A stretch of DNA of 64,000 nucleotides from Talinum fruticosum (lineage: Eukaryota; Streptophyta; Magnoliopsida; Caryophyllales; Talinaceae), in the NCBI GenBank assembly GCA_021018815.1, contig JAITYX010000034.1:806001-870000 (forward strand). Reading direction: 5' to 3'. Both the position numbers and the translations under genes were made by a program. Shown in pieces: positions 45,811-57,990 of the stretch. The notes beneath the pieces were generated by a model, which worked only from the letters and a program-made list of their open reading frames with translations, was not told the DNA's origin and made no database searches. How positions within the stretch are numbered: position 1 is the stretch's first letter; each line of letters opens with the position of its first letter.

Positions 45811-47211
45811 GGAGGGGTAGTGAATAGGGTGATGAAAGATTTTCGATAAAAATCAAACACTTTTTGCCCAAAACGAGCATAAGCAAATTCTTAGTCTAGA
45901 TAGGACTTAGAAAGGTTCGAAACAAAAATATGTGGAAACCTACCGGGGCGGAAAAACTACGAGACAATGCTAATTTAAGCACCAAGTTAAATCCACTAAT
46001 TGAATCCTCAATTACAAAGGATCGACTCTAACCAGAATTGCTCCCTAGAAAATTCCTTTACAAAGTTTTTTTAGACTCAAAAGTTCCCTTATCTCGATCT
46101 AGTACTTCCTAACCGAGTTAACCCTTACAGTCGGGGACAACAAAGTTGAGTTAACCCTTACAGACCTAGTTAAGGAACTTACAAAGAATGTAAGAAAAGA
46201 ATATAAGTGATTAAAAGACTTTCTTTACAACTCGGTGAGTAATAACTATAGATTTGGAGTTGTAGGTAGAAGATTGATTAAGAGTGCACTAAGTAAGTGT
46301 TGAATATGTTAAGCAAAAATCTTCTAGTCTTGCAAATTGGCTTGTATTTATAAACATCAAACTAGAATGACCGTTAAGACCGCTTCGGACTTGTGATCTT
46401 CACTAGTCGTTATAATCGCTATTCTCGAGTCACTCGAAGACACCTGTTGGGATGTGAACGTTGTGCAATAGCTCTTGGCTCCAAAAGATGGTCCAGTTAT
46501 CTGGTGGTGATTGAAAATTAAGGTGAAAACAACCGTTAAACTCAGAGTTGAAGTTTTCGAGTTTTGGAAACAAACAACCCTAACACGGTGTCCGAGCCAT
46601 GTTCGAAGTAGGCTATTTTGAGTCCGTTGTTGTTTAACGGCTAGAAACCGACTACTTTTATATTTGAAAAATAAATTACGCTTGCATCAACAACCTAAAA
46701 AACCAAATCATCTGTGGTACTCAAAGTACAAAAATACTTTGGTCCAAGATTAGGCACATATATTAATTAAATCGGAGTAATTAAGTGCTTAAATATCTTT
46801 GGCATCAAAGAGTGAAATTTTCTAAGTCTAATAATATCCATTAGTTTCATATTCCATCTTGAGTCAATCCATAAATGATCGAGTTGGAGAATGTAGAATA
46901 TTAGGATATATAAACTTGATCTAATAATTCTCTAAGGATAAATCGACTTAAAGATAAAGAATTAACATTTTAATTCATTTTAACTTGGAGTAGGATGTTA
47001 GTAGTCATAATAAGTGCGATAGAGAAATTATTTGTTCATGTAATGGTTCTGAGTGATGTCTTAGTGGGTCGAAGCACAAATTAGAGATATGCAATAAAAT
47101 GCTTTCCGAGTGGGTCGAATCGAATGAAAAGTTAGATAAAGACTTCCATTAAGCACGGAATGACTTAGAATCAAAACATAAGAGAGATAGAGACATATAC
47201 CCGAGTCTTCA
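45811..47211 (-). repeat. 3' LTR of copia C
   Basis: About 1400 bp. Its terminal 45 bases, including half of the end palindrome, are deleted at the junction with Ogre gag (ctaaaggaggggtagtgaat). It is closest to the solo LTR 59331-60730, for example gtcgaagcaca and attagagatatgcaat. Confidence 0.85.
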
Positions 47212-47700
47212 ATCTCACCAATTTTTATGAAAGGCATTCCATACATAAGATAGAAACTTATTAGTTCAAATAATTAAGTTTTCATAGCAACTTGATCGAG
47301 CAAAAAAAAAAAAAAAAAAAAAAAAACTCTTAAATGGAACTTAAGATACTCATAAATGCAGCTCGGATCATAACATAACTAAGAACATGTGTCTTGAAAT
47401 TAACCAGAGCAATACTCATGATTAGAGCGAGATATGTTAAAGAATCAAGTATCAAAGCTGTTGAAAACATGTAACTTAGAAAAGAAATTTCGTTCATTGC
47501 TAGAGATAAATATATACACCAAACACAAAATAACTAAACTCGAAATTAGGGAAAAAACTCCCCTAAACTAAACATCCAAATTTAAATCTATTCTTCTCTC
47601 ACTATGCATTTCAGCAAAAATATCAAAAGGAGGGAGGAAAGATTAAGCAAGTACAGTAGATGTTGGACAAAAAGAAATGAAATCTGAGTTAAAAAATAAG
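47212..47700 (-). other. Polypurine tract and spacer of copia C, with poly-A run
   Basis: The tract next to the LTR (47212-47232) is interrupted relative to copies A and B (minus strand aaaattggtgagat). A run of 25 A lies at 47302-47326. The rest is AT-rich, with no gene. Confidence 0.6.
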
Positions 47701-49299
47701 GCTAAGAAGAGGGGGCAGGTTGTCTTGAAGAAGAGGGACTAGCAGTGCGCCTTCGCTGTAAGCTTGTGCTAAAGTAGATGAGCGAGGGGCGTAGAACCGG
47801 GATATCGGGAAGTTGAGCAATCCAGATTCTGGGAATCAAGGGAATATCTTCCTTAACTTCTTCTTCTTCCTCAAAGATAGTTGCTGGTTGTGCTTATGAG
47901 GCAGGGGCCATGGATCGACCAACATCACCAGCCTCTTTTGAGCCGCTCGGATCATGATCGGAGGAAATCAGCTCGAGCTCTTTGGTGCCCTAGTCCTCAA
48001 GCTAACCAGCGTCTTCCCTTTTTTTCTTCTTTTTCTTCTTCTTTTCCCTCTTCTTTTCCTTCTTTTGCTTCTCCTTGTGTTTCAGCTTCTTCCTCAACTT
48101 TACTTGCTTCCTCGGCTTCAGTTGATGGTGTCCTAGCAGGGCTAAAGGACTCCTCGAAGTGTCATCGGATTCCGAGTCCTTGGTTGCTTTTGATCCGCGC
48201 TTTTAGAGGAGTCCGACATGGTTGCGTTGTTCCTTAATAATCCCCTTGAGCTCGAAATTAACTCTTGGTTCTCCCGGAGTTGAGATTGAGCTTGCTTTTG
48301 GAGCAGAACCAAGGTTAGAACAAAAGTTATGAAGATTTTCGGGGTGGCTTGAAAATCCTCGGTCAAAGAAGCAAATTTGTTTACCATTTCAGTAAACAAC
48401 TCAGCAGAAGTAAGAGGTTGAGAAGTAGAAGGTCCAGCGGTCAAAAGCAAGACCTCCGGTGGAGTGTGAGGAGGAGGAGGAGGTGACTCGGACGCATAAG
48501 TCCAAACACTAGGCTTGACATCCTTGTATCCAAGACCCGAGAGCTCGTTCCGGCCAAAATAGACAACAAATTCCAAGCAAGCTTTAGGGTTAGAGGGAAG
48601 AGGAACCTTAAACTGTTTAAAAACAATGGTCGAAGTGCCCTAAAAGGAAAAGGAGCAGACTTCTTAGAATGAGCAGACATAGCTGCCATATGCTCGAGGA
48701 TAGAGGGAAAGAAGTCTACTTTGTAGCCCTCGAGAATGTCAAAGAGAACTTTTAGGACCTTGGAATTAGGGTTCTCCTTACAAGAATGATGAGAAAAGTA
48801 AGTTCTCATCGGAATGAAGTAAAGAAGTCTTGCTTTCGACTTCATCCGAGTCACGGAGAAATTTTTCCTTGACTCAAGAACTTCTTTAGCATACATATCA
48901 AAGAAATCGTCAACGATTTTAGTGACGAGCGTAGGGTTAGAATTGAGAAAAAGAGCCTTCACATCAAAATGCTTGTGAAGAAGCGCAAGGTTTATCGTAA
49001 CAGTCTTACTCTAAACAGTAGAAGATATTACTCCTTCATTGGTAGTCATATGGGAATAAAATTCAGCCACGAGGTCCGGATAGATCGCAAAAACACATAT
49101 AGTTGTACACTCTAGTGTTTTAGACGTGTTGCAAACACAAGAAAGAAGTAGAGGGAAAGAATTTGTCATCGAAGGTGAAGTGTTGGGTGACAAAACATTT
49201 TGAATTTGAGGCACCTTCTTGGGTGGCCTCGGTCTTGGATTTGGTTCTGGCCTTTTTGGTGGGCGACCCTCCTTCTTGAGCAGTTCTTCTCTTAGGCAT
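47700..49299 (-). pseudogene. Copia C third ORF (env-like position)
   Basis: It starts MPKRRTAQEGGSPTKKARTKSK at 49299, a basic segment like a nuclear localisation signal. Then come FTFDDKFFPS, LVAEFYSHM, LFLNSNPTLVTKIVDDFFDMYAKEV, ESRKNFS and SKARLLYFIPMRTYFSHH, then GRNELSGLGY. It continues with a Pro-rich stretch, a Gln/Leu coiled-coil-like stretch, and a Lys/Glu-rich tail. It is the best preserved of three copies in the window (1-929, 25745-27331). No transmembrane region is evident. Function unknown; frames change about three times. Confidence 0.65.
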
Positions 49300-49799
49300 A
49301 GTTGTAGAGAGATTGAGAGCAAAAGAGAAAGTAAAGAGAGATTGAATAGAGAGCAGAGGGTTAAAAATCAGAACAAGAGAGAAAATGAGCGCGAGTAAGT
49401 AAGAGAATGTTGAGAGCAAAGAGAGTAAGTAAATAGTAGGTAAAGTGAAGAAAAGAAAGTGAAGCATGTGGCAAAGAGAGAGAAGAAAGAGTTTTCGAAA
49501 ACAATTATGAGATTCCCCATTAATCTAGAGATGACGTTAGAATTTTGATGTCCATTTTGCTCATAAATTAAGTCCAACTCGAAGAGTTTCGAGTGACTAA
49601 GAACAATCAGAAAACTAATAACTCATAACTAAGTTTCATTCTGATTCAACTTATCCACTTGTTATTCCATCAAAGCGCATAACAAATAATCATGAAATAA
49701 TAATTCATGCAATAATCACATAATCCTATATTAATCATGCCAAGTTCATTCCTCATAAACAAAACTAATCTTTACTGAGAGGCTTAGTGAAAATGTCAA
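49300..49799 (-). other. Copia C spacer between pol and third ORF
   Basis: Non-coding, purine-rich on the plus strand near 49310-49490. Matches 27332-27959. Confidence 0.5.
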
Positions 49800-52700
49800 C
49801 TAACCGAAATTTAGTAGGAATAAATTAAAGCTCAATATCACCTTTCTCAAATGGTGTCTCGTGAAAATGATATGTGACCTCAATATGATTAGTCTTTGAG
49901 TGTTGAACTGGATTCTTAGTGATGCTAATTGCACTCTGATTGTAACACTTGATTGGGATAGATGTGAATAATAGTCCAAGATCCTTCGACTGCTGCTTGA
50001 TCCAGAGAATCTAAACACAAGCAAGCCCCAGCTTGCAATGTACTCACCCTCAGCAGTTGAAAGAGCAACTAAATTCTATTTCTTTGAATGCCAGGAGATG
50101 AGGAATTGACCCATAAATTGGCATGCTCCTGAAGAGCACTTTCTCTCAACCTTGTATCCAAGCATAGTCAGCATTTGAGTATCCAGTGAGAGTCGGTTCT
50201 AAGTCTTTTGAAAACCATAGACCAAGAATCCGAGTACCTATAAGATATCTAAACATTCTCTTCACCGCAATGAGATGTGATTCTTTTAGATTAGCTTGAA
50301 ATCTTGAATAAACGTAGACATTGAACATGATATCTAGCCTGCTAGATGTGAGATAAAGCAAGGATCCAATCATACCTCTGTAGAGTTTATGATCTACAGA
50401 CTTTACCTTTTTCATCTAAGTCCAGTTTCAAACTACTACTCATAGGTGTTGCTGCATGTTTCACATTTTGTAGCTTGTATTTCTTTAATAACTCCTTGGT
50501 ATACTTAGATTGATGGACATAGATGTTATCCTTCTCTTGTTTCATTTGTAGACTAAGAAATAAATTGAGTTCTCCATCATACTTATTCGAACTCTTGTAT
50601 CATTAACTAAGAAAACTATTGGCATAGAATTTCATCAGTAGCTCCAAAAATGATATCATCAACATAAATCTGAATGATAAGAAAATCTCTCCCCTTGGGT
50701 TTTAGGAAAAGCGTTTTGTCAATCTGACCTCTTTTCAAATCATTTTCAACCAAGAAATTGCTTAGTCTTTCATACCAAGCTTTGGGAGCTTGTTTAAGAC
50801 CATATAAAGCCTTTTGCAACTTGAAAACATGATTTGGAAATTCTGAGTTTTATAATCCTGGAGGTTGCTCAACATAAACTTCTTCTTGAATAAAACCATA
50901 AAGTAATGCACACTTGACATCCATCTGATAAAGCTTGATGTTCATGCTAGATTCAAATGCAAACAAAATTCCGATTGCCTTAATCCTAGCAAAAGGTGAA
51001 AATGTTTCCCATAATCAATTCCTTCATCTTGGTTGTATCCCCGAGCAACCAGTCTAGCCTTATTTCGACTACCAACCCTTCCTCATCCAGTTTATTCTTG
51101 AAGACCCATTTGGTTCCTATTATTCGGTAGTCGGAAGGTCATTTAGTCGAGTTCGGACTTGGTTTCTTTCAAATTGATTCAGCTCTTCTTGCATGGCCTC
51201 TACACATTCAGGTTTATTCAGGCCCTTTAGTGCACTTTTGGGTTCGATTAATGATATGAATGCAAAGAATGCACAAAGATTATGTAAAGAAGATTGAGTT
51301 ATTATCCCACTCGTTGTTATCGTAAAGTATGTTCTCAAGTAGGTGACTAGATGCATAATTTAAAGCTTCACCTGTCCTCCGATTCACCAAATTTGTTGGT
51401 TGAATAGGCTGATCTGTTGAGTCTCTTTATTGGCTTGTTCTTTAGCATTCTAAGTTAGCTCTTGAGTTGGCTCGTTCCGAGTTGCCTCGGTTCTTCGGTT
51501 TTGACTCTTTCGAGCTCGGCTTCAAGCAAGGTCATCTTCATCTCTGTTAAGCTTGAGATCGAGAGAATGTGGATTCACTTATCCTACTAAGATCAATCTC
51601 ATCAAAGACAACATTGATACGTTCTTCCACTTTGTTAGTTATTTTATTAAAAATTCGATAAGCTTCACTATGAGATGAGTAACCCGTAAATATAGTTATC
51701 CGACCCAAAGCATCAAACATAGTCGGATGCTCCTTACCATTGTTATGCACAAAGCATTTACAATCAAATGGTCTGAAGTAAGAAATGTTGGGCTTCTTTC
51801 CTTCGTACAGCTCATCGGGTGTCTTCGCAGAATGGGTCTAATAAGGCATCTCTTGAGTGTGCGGTTCTGTCGTGTTGACCGCCTCAGCCCAGAAATAGTA
51901 AGGTAAATCATTTTCAATCATCATGGTCCATCCTATTTCTTCAACAATTCTACTCTTTCTCTCCACTACTCCATTTTATTGAGGAGTTCTTGGTGCAGAA
52001 AAGTTGTGGAAGATGTCATTCTTATCGCAGAAATCTGCAAATTTCTAAGTAGTTGAACACTCTTCCATGGTCAGTTCGAATCTTTCCGATCCGAATCTGA
52101 GACTCCACTTGAATTTTCCTGTAAATCTTAGTAAACTCTTTGAATGTTTCATTCTTGTTCTTCATAAAACATACCCAGGTAAATCATGAAAAATCATGAA
52201 CAAAGAAAAGCACATAAGATTTACCTCCTAAACTTCTCACAGGAATTTCACCACACAAATCCATATGAACTAATTCAAGCACTTTGGATGTAGACACAAT
52301 TTTGAGTGGTTTAAAAGATGATCTTACTTGCTTTCCTTTTGTGCAAGCTTTATAGATTTTGTCGTTCTTAAATCCACAGTTAGGTAAGCCCCTAACCAAT
52401 CCATGAGATGCAAGTTTCTTGATAGTATGCATGCTAATATGACCTAATCTACGATTCCAATTCCATGAATCATCATTCAAAGATGCTTTTAAGCTAGATA
52501 AATTATGACTTGAATTTAAAAGAGGAATGGTATAAGTGTTACCTGACCTCAAACATAAGAGCTTTGTCTCTTTGGTGATTGCATAAGAAACTTAGCAGTT
52601 GGTCCGAGTGAACCTTACGTCTTAACCTTTGTCACATAGCCGACGGATGCTCGAGGAGATTGTATTTAAGCTCTTTAACAAGGTAGACTAGACTCGACTC

Positions 52701-53000
52701 GGTTATTTCCTTTACCAATCTTGCTAATCCCTACTATCTTGCTTTTGCTATTATCTCCAAATGTAACTTTGCCTCCTTTCGGATCTTCTAATTCCGAGAA
52801 GATCCTTAAATCTCCGTAAATATGGCATGAGCAGACTACTATCTAAGTACCAGTGACCCTTCTTTTTCTATGCCACCTGCAAAATAGATACAAAATAGCC
52901 CTTCTCACTTCCTCTTACAAACCGAGTAACTCATTTTACTGTGGTCCTTTTTGAGGAAAAGCACTTTTGGAAACCCGGATTTGAATGATTTTGGGTTTGA
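49800..53000 (-). pseudogene. pol: Copia C pol (protease, integrase, RT, RNase H)
   Basis: Protease active-site region WYLDSS at 52835-52852, where the family has DSG. GAG-pre-integrase and integrase start at 52184-52552 (WNRRLGHISMHT, VRGLPNCGF, MDLCGEIPVRSLGGKSY). Integrase tail at 51547-51917. RT at 50616-51190 with LYGLKQAPKAWYERLSNFL and an intact YVDD at 50655-50666. RNase H part at 50146-50415 (YRGMIGSLLYLTSSRLDIMF) and an STAEGEY-like end near 50040. Homologous to copia B pol throughout. Multiple stops. Confidence 0.88.
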
Positions 53001-54016
53001 TCGGATTCTGAGTCTTCTTTCTAGAAAATTAAGTCTCGTGTCTCTTTTCTTTGAAAATTTTTTCTTTTGTTAACAGGTGGAGAAGGCTTTTTCTTGTAAA
53101 TTGATCGGGGCTCAATTCTCTTTTCATTGGTATGAATGGAACCAGGCCCATCCTTCCCGAACATTACAGTTCTAGAATCAGCTTTGAGAAGACTGGAATA
53201 GGAATTTGATTCCTATCTAGCATTGTAATGAAGTCTTTCTTTCCTAAATGAGACACAATGAGAGACAAGTAAAACATAAAGGTTTTCCGACCTTGAGTGA
53301 GTTTTACAACAAGCTCTTGAGACTCATTGAGCTTCCTTTCAGTTGCTCATTCTCTGTTTTGAGCAACTTAGACTCAGTCTCATTATCTTGAGCATTGGTC
53401 TCCAAGTACATTCATATTTTATCTCAAGTTTTCTAACTCATTTTTCAAAACATTTCTCTCAGTAGTAAGAGACTCAAGTTATTCTTCGAAATTAGAAGAG
53501 TCGGAATTGGACTTTTCTTCCAAAGTAAAAATACATCTAGCTAAATCAACTTTGGAGAACTTAAGGAAGTATTCAATTACCTCCCGACGACATGTCTCCT
53601 CAATATCCGAGTTGTCATCATCTGATTCGATTCAGCTTTTGAGTCTGTCAATGCTATAAAACACTTTGAGTCATCAGAATCATCTTCCTCGGATAAGTCA
53701 TCATCACTCCAGGTAGCCATCATAGCCTTTTTCTTCTTTCTATCCATCATTCTCTTTGGACGAGTCTTTGACTATGTGCTCCTTGCTACCACATTCAAAA
53801 CAACCAGAGTTCTTAGTTAAAGATAACTTTGAAGGGGATGAGTAGTTACCTTTCTCGTCCTATTTTATCTTTCTTGTAGAACTCTTCCTTTGGCCTCTTT
53901 TGCCACTTCTTATACTTCATCATCTTTTTGAAACCTCGGGCATTGAGTGTAATGGGATCCTTTTCTAATTCTGAAGAGCTCAGACTTAAACGTCTACTTT
54001 ATGAGGCCTTCGATGC
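53001..54016 (-). pseudogene. gag: Copia C gag, C-terminal part
   Basis: Minus-strand coding with Glu/Ser-rich stretches and a zinc knuckle at 53761-53802 reading CFECGSKEHIVKDS. The fourth ligand Cys is Ser, so the CCHC finger is broken. It continues from the N-terminal half across the solo LTR at 54017-55460. Confidence 0.75.
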
Positions 54017-55460
54017 TGAAGGTTTGCTCTTGAAGAGTCTAACTCACCTTAGAGGGGGTGAATAGGGTGATGAAGAAAATTAAACACTTTTTACACGAAC
54101 ACTTAGATAAAGTAGATTCAGAGTCTAAAGTGGACTTAGAAAGGCAAATACACGGATATACGTAGAAACCCTCCCGGGGCGAGAAAACCACGAACAGTGC
54201 TAATCCCAAGCACCAAGTCAAATCCACTATTTTGAATCCACAAAATACAAAGGATTGACTCAACCAGAATTGCTCCCTTAAACAACTCCTTAAAATATTT
54301 TTCTAGACTCAAAAGTTCCCTTATCCGATCTAGTACTTTCCGACCGAGGTAACCTTTACAATTAGGGACAACTGTGCTGAGCTAACCCTTACAGCTTAAT
54401 CAAGTGACATACAAAGAAAGTGAGAAAATAATGTAACTCATTACAAGACTTTATTTACAGCTCAGAAGATATGAAATACAAGGTTGGAGTTGTAAGTAAA
54501 AGATTGAGTAAGAATGCACTATGTAAGTGTTGGGTGATAAATTTAGCAATACTTCCAACTATAATAATCTTCAAGTCTTGTTCAGTGGCTTCTATATATA
54601 GATAACCAGGCGGAATAACCGTTGAGTCTTGTTTCTAGACCGAAATCTTCACTAGCCTTAGTAATAGCTTATTCCGAGTCACTCGAAAAGATCCGCTGGG
54701 ATGTGAATGTTGTGCAACGGCTCTTGGCTCCAAATGATGGTCCAATCAACTGGTGGTTACTGAAAACTGAGCTAGAAACAACCATTAGCCCTAGAGTTTG
54801 AGTTTTTAGTTTTGGAAACAAACAACCCTAAGACGATGTTTGAGCCATGCCTAGAAGTAGCTAAAACTTGTGTGCTGGTGTTTAAAGGCTAAAAGTCGGT
54901 TGCTTTTGGAATTCAAAAATAGATTAGTCTTGTTTGAATAACCTACAAAAGAAAACCACATTGGTTCTTAAAGTACAAAACACTTTGGTCCAAGATCGAG
55001 CACCGATAATCATTAAATTAGAGTAATTAAGTGCTTAATTATCTTTGGCCTAAAAGAATGGAATTTTCTTAGTGTAATATGCATTAGGTTCCGATTCCAT
55101 CTTGAGTCAATCCTAGAAGTAATCAAGTTAGAGATTAAAACATCAATAAGCATGAACTTGATTCAATCAAATAATCTTCCAAGAGATAAACCGACTTAGA
55201 ATAAAGATTTAACGTTGTAATTCGTTTTACTTTGAAAGACAAAGTCGGTGCTCGGAATAAATGTGTTTGAGAAATTATTTGAGCATGCAATGGTTCCGAG
55301 TGATGTCTCAGTTAGTAAGAAACGCAAGTAAGAGATATGCAGTGAAGCGCTTTCGAGTCAGTCATAACGAGAATGAAAACATAGATATAAGTTTCTATAA
55401 TGCTTAGAATGACTTAGTATCAAAACCTAAGAGAGATAGAGAATTATACATGAGTGTTCA
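54017..55460 (-). repeat. Copia solo LTR inside copia C gag
   Basis: 1444-bp LTR of the A/B subfamily (cactattttgaat block). Flanks gatgc and agtgt match at only two of five positions, all differences being transitions, so the target duplication is doubtful. Gag continues on both sides (DVEVSTKRN to the right, LKAS-type sequence to the left). Confidence 0.8.
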
Positions 55461-56156
55461 AGTGTAATGTTCCTTTTGGTGCTGACCTCGACATCCTCTT
55501 CTTCCACATGAATCTCGTGAGTGAGTAGCTTCGCAATAAGCTCATCTTGCTTTAGTTAAGAGAGGCGTTGAGCCTCTTCAATGGCTGTCACCTTAGGACC
55601 CCATCTTCTCTTTGGTAGACTTCTCAGAATTTTTCTGACCATTTCTTCATGATAGATCATTCTACCTAGAGACTTGAGATTGTTGGTGATCTCGGTGAAC
55701 CAAGCATACATCCGTGAGATGTTCTCTTCTTGCTCCATCTTGAACAGTCTCATACTCGGTAAAGGTATTGACTTATTTTTTCCTACTTCACTTGACTTGT
55801 TCCTTCATAGGTGTTGACAAGAGTGTCCCACACCTCTTTGGCCGTGTCACAAGTCGACACTCTATTGTACTCTTATGAGCTTATGGTACACATTAGTGTG
55901 TTCATAGCTTTGAAGTTCTTTCCGAACTTCTCGGTCTCTTCGATCGTGCACTCAGATTTTTCTTTGGGCATATATCTAATTCCTTCCATCTTTGTTGGAA
56001 TGAAGTTCCCATTCTGGATGATGTTCCGGACATCTTCATTGTTATCCATCGGGAATTATTCCATCATCTTCTTCCAATGTGCAAAGTTTGACCCCTTGAA
56101 CTTAGGTTGTCCGGTAGATGATCTTCTTCATCGAACTCTCTAGTGTTATGAGCCAT
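55461..56156 (-). pseudogene. gag: Copia C gag, N-terminal part (UBN2-type)
   Basis: It starts MAHNTREFDEEDH at 56156, 58 bases from the LTR. Blocks: NGNFIPTKMEGI, ALNTLMC-like MNTLMCTISSYEYNRVSTCDTA, VWDTLVNTYEGTSQVK, then 55556-55753 MEQEENISRMYAWFTEI, SLGRMIYHEEMVRKILRSLP and PKVTAIEEAQ. This is the gag polyprotein pattern of plant copia elements of SIRE/Maximus type. One or two frameshifts. Interrupted at 55460. Confidence 0.85.
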
Positions 56157-56197
56157 CCGATCTTTAAACCTTTAGATTATGAGATCCTTTTGAAAGG

Positions 56198-56212
56198 CTA
56201 AGCTCGATACCA
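56198..56212 (-). promoter_or_regulatory. Copia primer-binding site
   Basis: The minus strand reads TGGTATCGAGCTTAG two bases after the LTR end. It is the initiator tRNA-Met type site (TGGTATCAGAGC) with one base missing. Confidence 0.8.
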
Positions 56213-56214
56213 AT

Positions 56215-57076
56215 TGAAGGTTTGCTCTTGGAGAGACTAAGTCACCCTAGAAGGGGGTGAATAGGGTGATGAAAGATTTTGGATAAAAATCAAACTCTTT
56301 TTGCAAAAACCGAGCAGAAGCAAACTCCGAGCCTGGATTAGACTCGTAAAGGTTGAAAAACATAAATATGTGGAAACCCTCCTGGGGCGAGAAAACCACG
56401 GGCAGCACCAAGTTAAATCCACTAATTGAATCCTCAATTACAAAGGACTTACTCTAACCAAAATTGCTCCTTTAGACAATTCCTTTACAAAGTTTTCCTA
56501 GACTTAGAAATTACCTTATCCGATCTAGTACTTCTTGACTGAGTTAACCCTTACAATCGGGGACAACTAAGCTCGGTTAACCCTTACAACCTATTCAAGG
56601 GACTTACAAAGAATGTAAGTGATTATAAGACTTTTTTGTAACTCGAGAGAATAAGAATTACATATTTAGAGTTATAAGTAGAAGATTGAGTAAGAATGCA
56701 CTAAGTAAGTGTTGAATATGTTAAATAGCAATCTTCTAGTCTTGCAAAGTGGCTTTTATTTATAAATATCAAAGCGGAATGACCACTGAGACTGGTTCTA
56801 GACTTGTGATCTTCACTAGTTGTTGTAACGACTATTCCGAGTCACTCATAAGAGACCCATTCCGGTGGTGATTGAAATTTGAGGTGGAAACTACCGTTAG
56901 ACCCAGAGTTGGAATTTTCAAGTTTTGGAAACAAACAACCCCGACACGAGTGTCCGAGCCATGTCCGAAGTAGCTATTTTTTGTCTCGCTGGTGTTTAAC
57001 GGCTAGAAACCGATTGCTTTTGTATTTCAAAAATAGATTAGGCTTGTGTCAACAACATATAAAACCAAATCACTTT
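56215..57076 (-). repeat. 5' LTR of copia C, truncated
   Basis: Only 862 bp of about 1450 remain. It breaks off after aaaaccaaatcacttt and Ogre leader sequence begins. Same subfamily as 45811-47211 and 59331-60730. Confidence 0.87.
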
Positions 57077-57990
57077 AAGGGAGGTGGTACCTCTTCCCTC
57101 ATAGCACGCTCTCTACGGAGGCACCAAGGATTCATGCCTTTTCCTATCGTGCACCCCACGGAGGACTAAATGTTCGGACTATGAGACACCTTGTATCCTA
57201 CCTAGATTAATACCTCTTTGAACCATAAACCCTTGGTTGTTTAGGTCGTTCCTTTTCTCTCCATTTGCATGCTTGGATAAGTGTGGTTGCTTTAAGTTTT
57301 TAATCTTCTACTTTTGAGCCTTTAGGTTAGGTCGGGAGTGTTGTTTAACCGTTACATGGATGCAAATAAAATACCATAAGTAATTTCTTTGAGTCAGTCC
57401 ATTATGTGCATTTTAGCAAAAAGTAAAAAAATTAGCTTTCCCTTTTTGTGTTTTTCCATTAATTACATTTCGAATCATCCTAAAAATTCAGCTTAGTCTA
57501 GGCAGTCTCGGTTTCGGGTAGCCACCGGCTCACGGGATTAGCCGGCACCGGCCACCGCCGATCTGTCTAGAAGAGTTCTATTGGCGACCCCTCTATCTCT
57601 TCCGTCGATCGACTCTATTTTAGGGTTTTTTACTTTTTTTAATAATTTCTGCATTCCATTTTTCATTTTAAAATTTTCATTTAACCAAAATAAATTCATC
57701 CGAAATTAGGAGAGTCCACTTTGCATTTTCAATTTTTCATTTAGCCAAAATAAATTCATCTCCAATTAGATGAGTTCATTTTACATTATTTAATTTCTCA
57801 TTTAGCCAAAGTAAATGCATCCTCATCTAGCCAAAACAAATCCATCTTCAATTAGGAATAATTTATGCATTCCAATTATGTATTAGCCAAATCATCCCAA
57901 ATTAGGGTACAAGCATCATTATATTTCATTTCTTTTCTTTTCTCATTCCTTATGTGCATCCAAATAAAAGGCATTCTTAGTTCGTTCGGG
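57077..57990 (+). other. Ogre leader, second copy, with minisatellite
   Basis: 57077-57341 repeats 44147-44411. The next 540 bp, absent from copy 1, contain a GC-rich block (gccggcaccggccaccgccg at 57541) and about three 55-60-bp units with tttagccaaaataaattcat (57655-57880), which match the inverted minisatellite at 35400-35835. No gene is seen. Confidence 0.75.

Larger units (their letters stand above)
45811..57076 (-). mobile_element. Copia element C (SIRE/Maximus-like), nearly complete
   Basis: Minus strand, right to left: truncated 5' LTR, primer site, gag (split by a solo LTR), protease, integrase, RT, RNase H, spacer, third ORF, polypurine tract, 3' LTR. It inserted in Ogre gag. About 45 bp at the left junction are lost, so the target duplication is read only from the solo copy at 59331. 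Confidence 0.9.

Noticed and set aside
47302..47326. 25-base poly-A as a retroposed mRNA tail
   Set aside because: It lies in the copia C spacer next to the LTR, with no upstream processed-gene sequence or target duplication; a simple expanded A-run is more likely.
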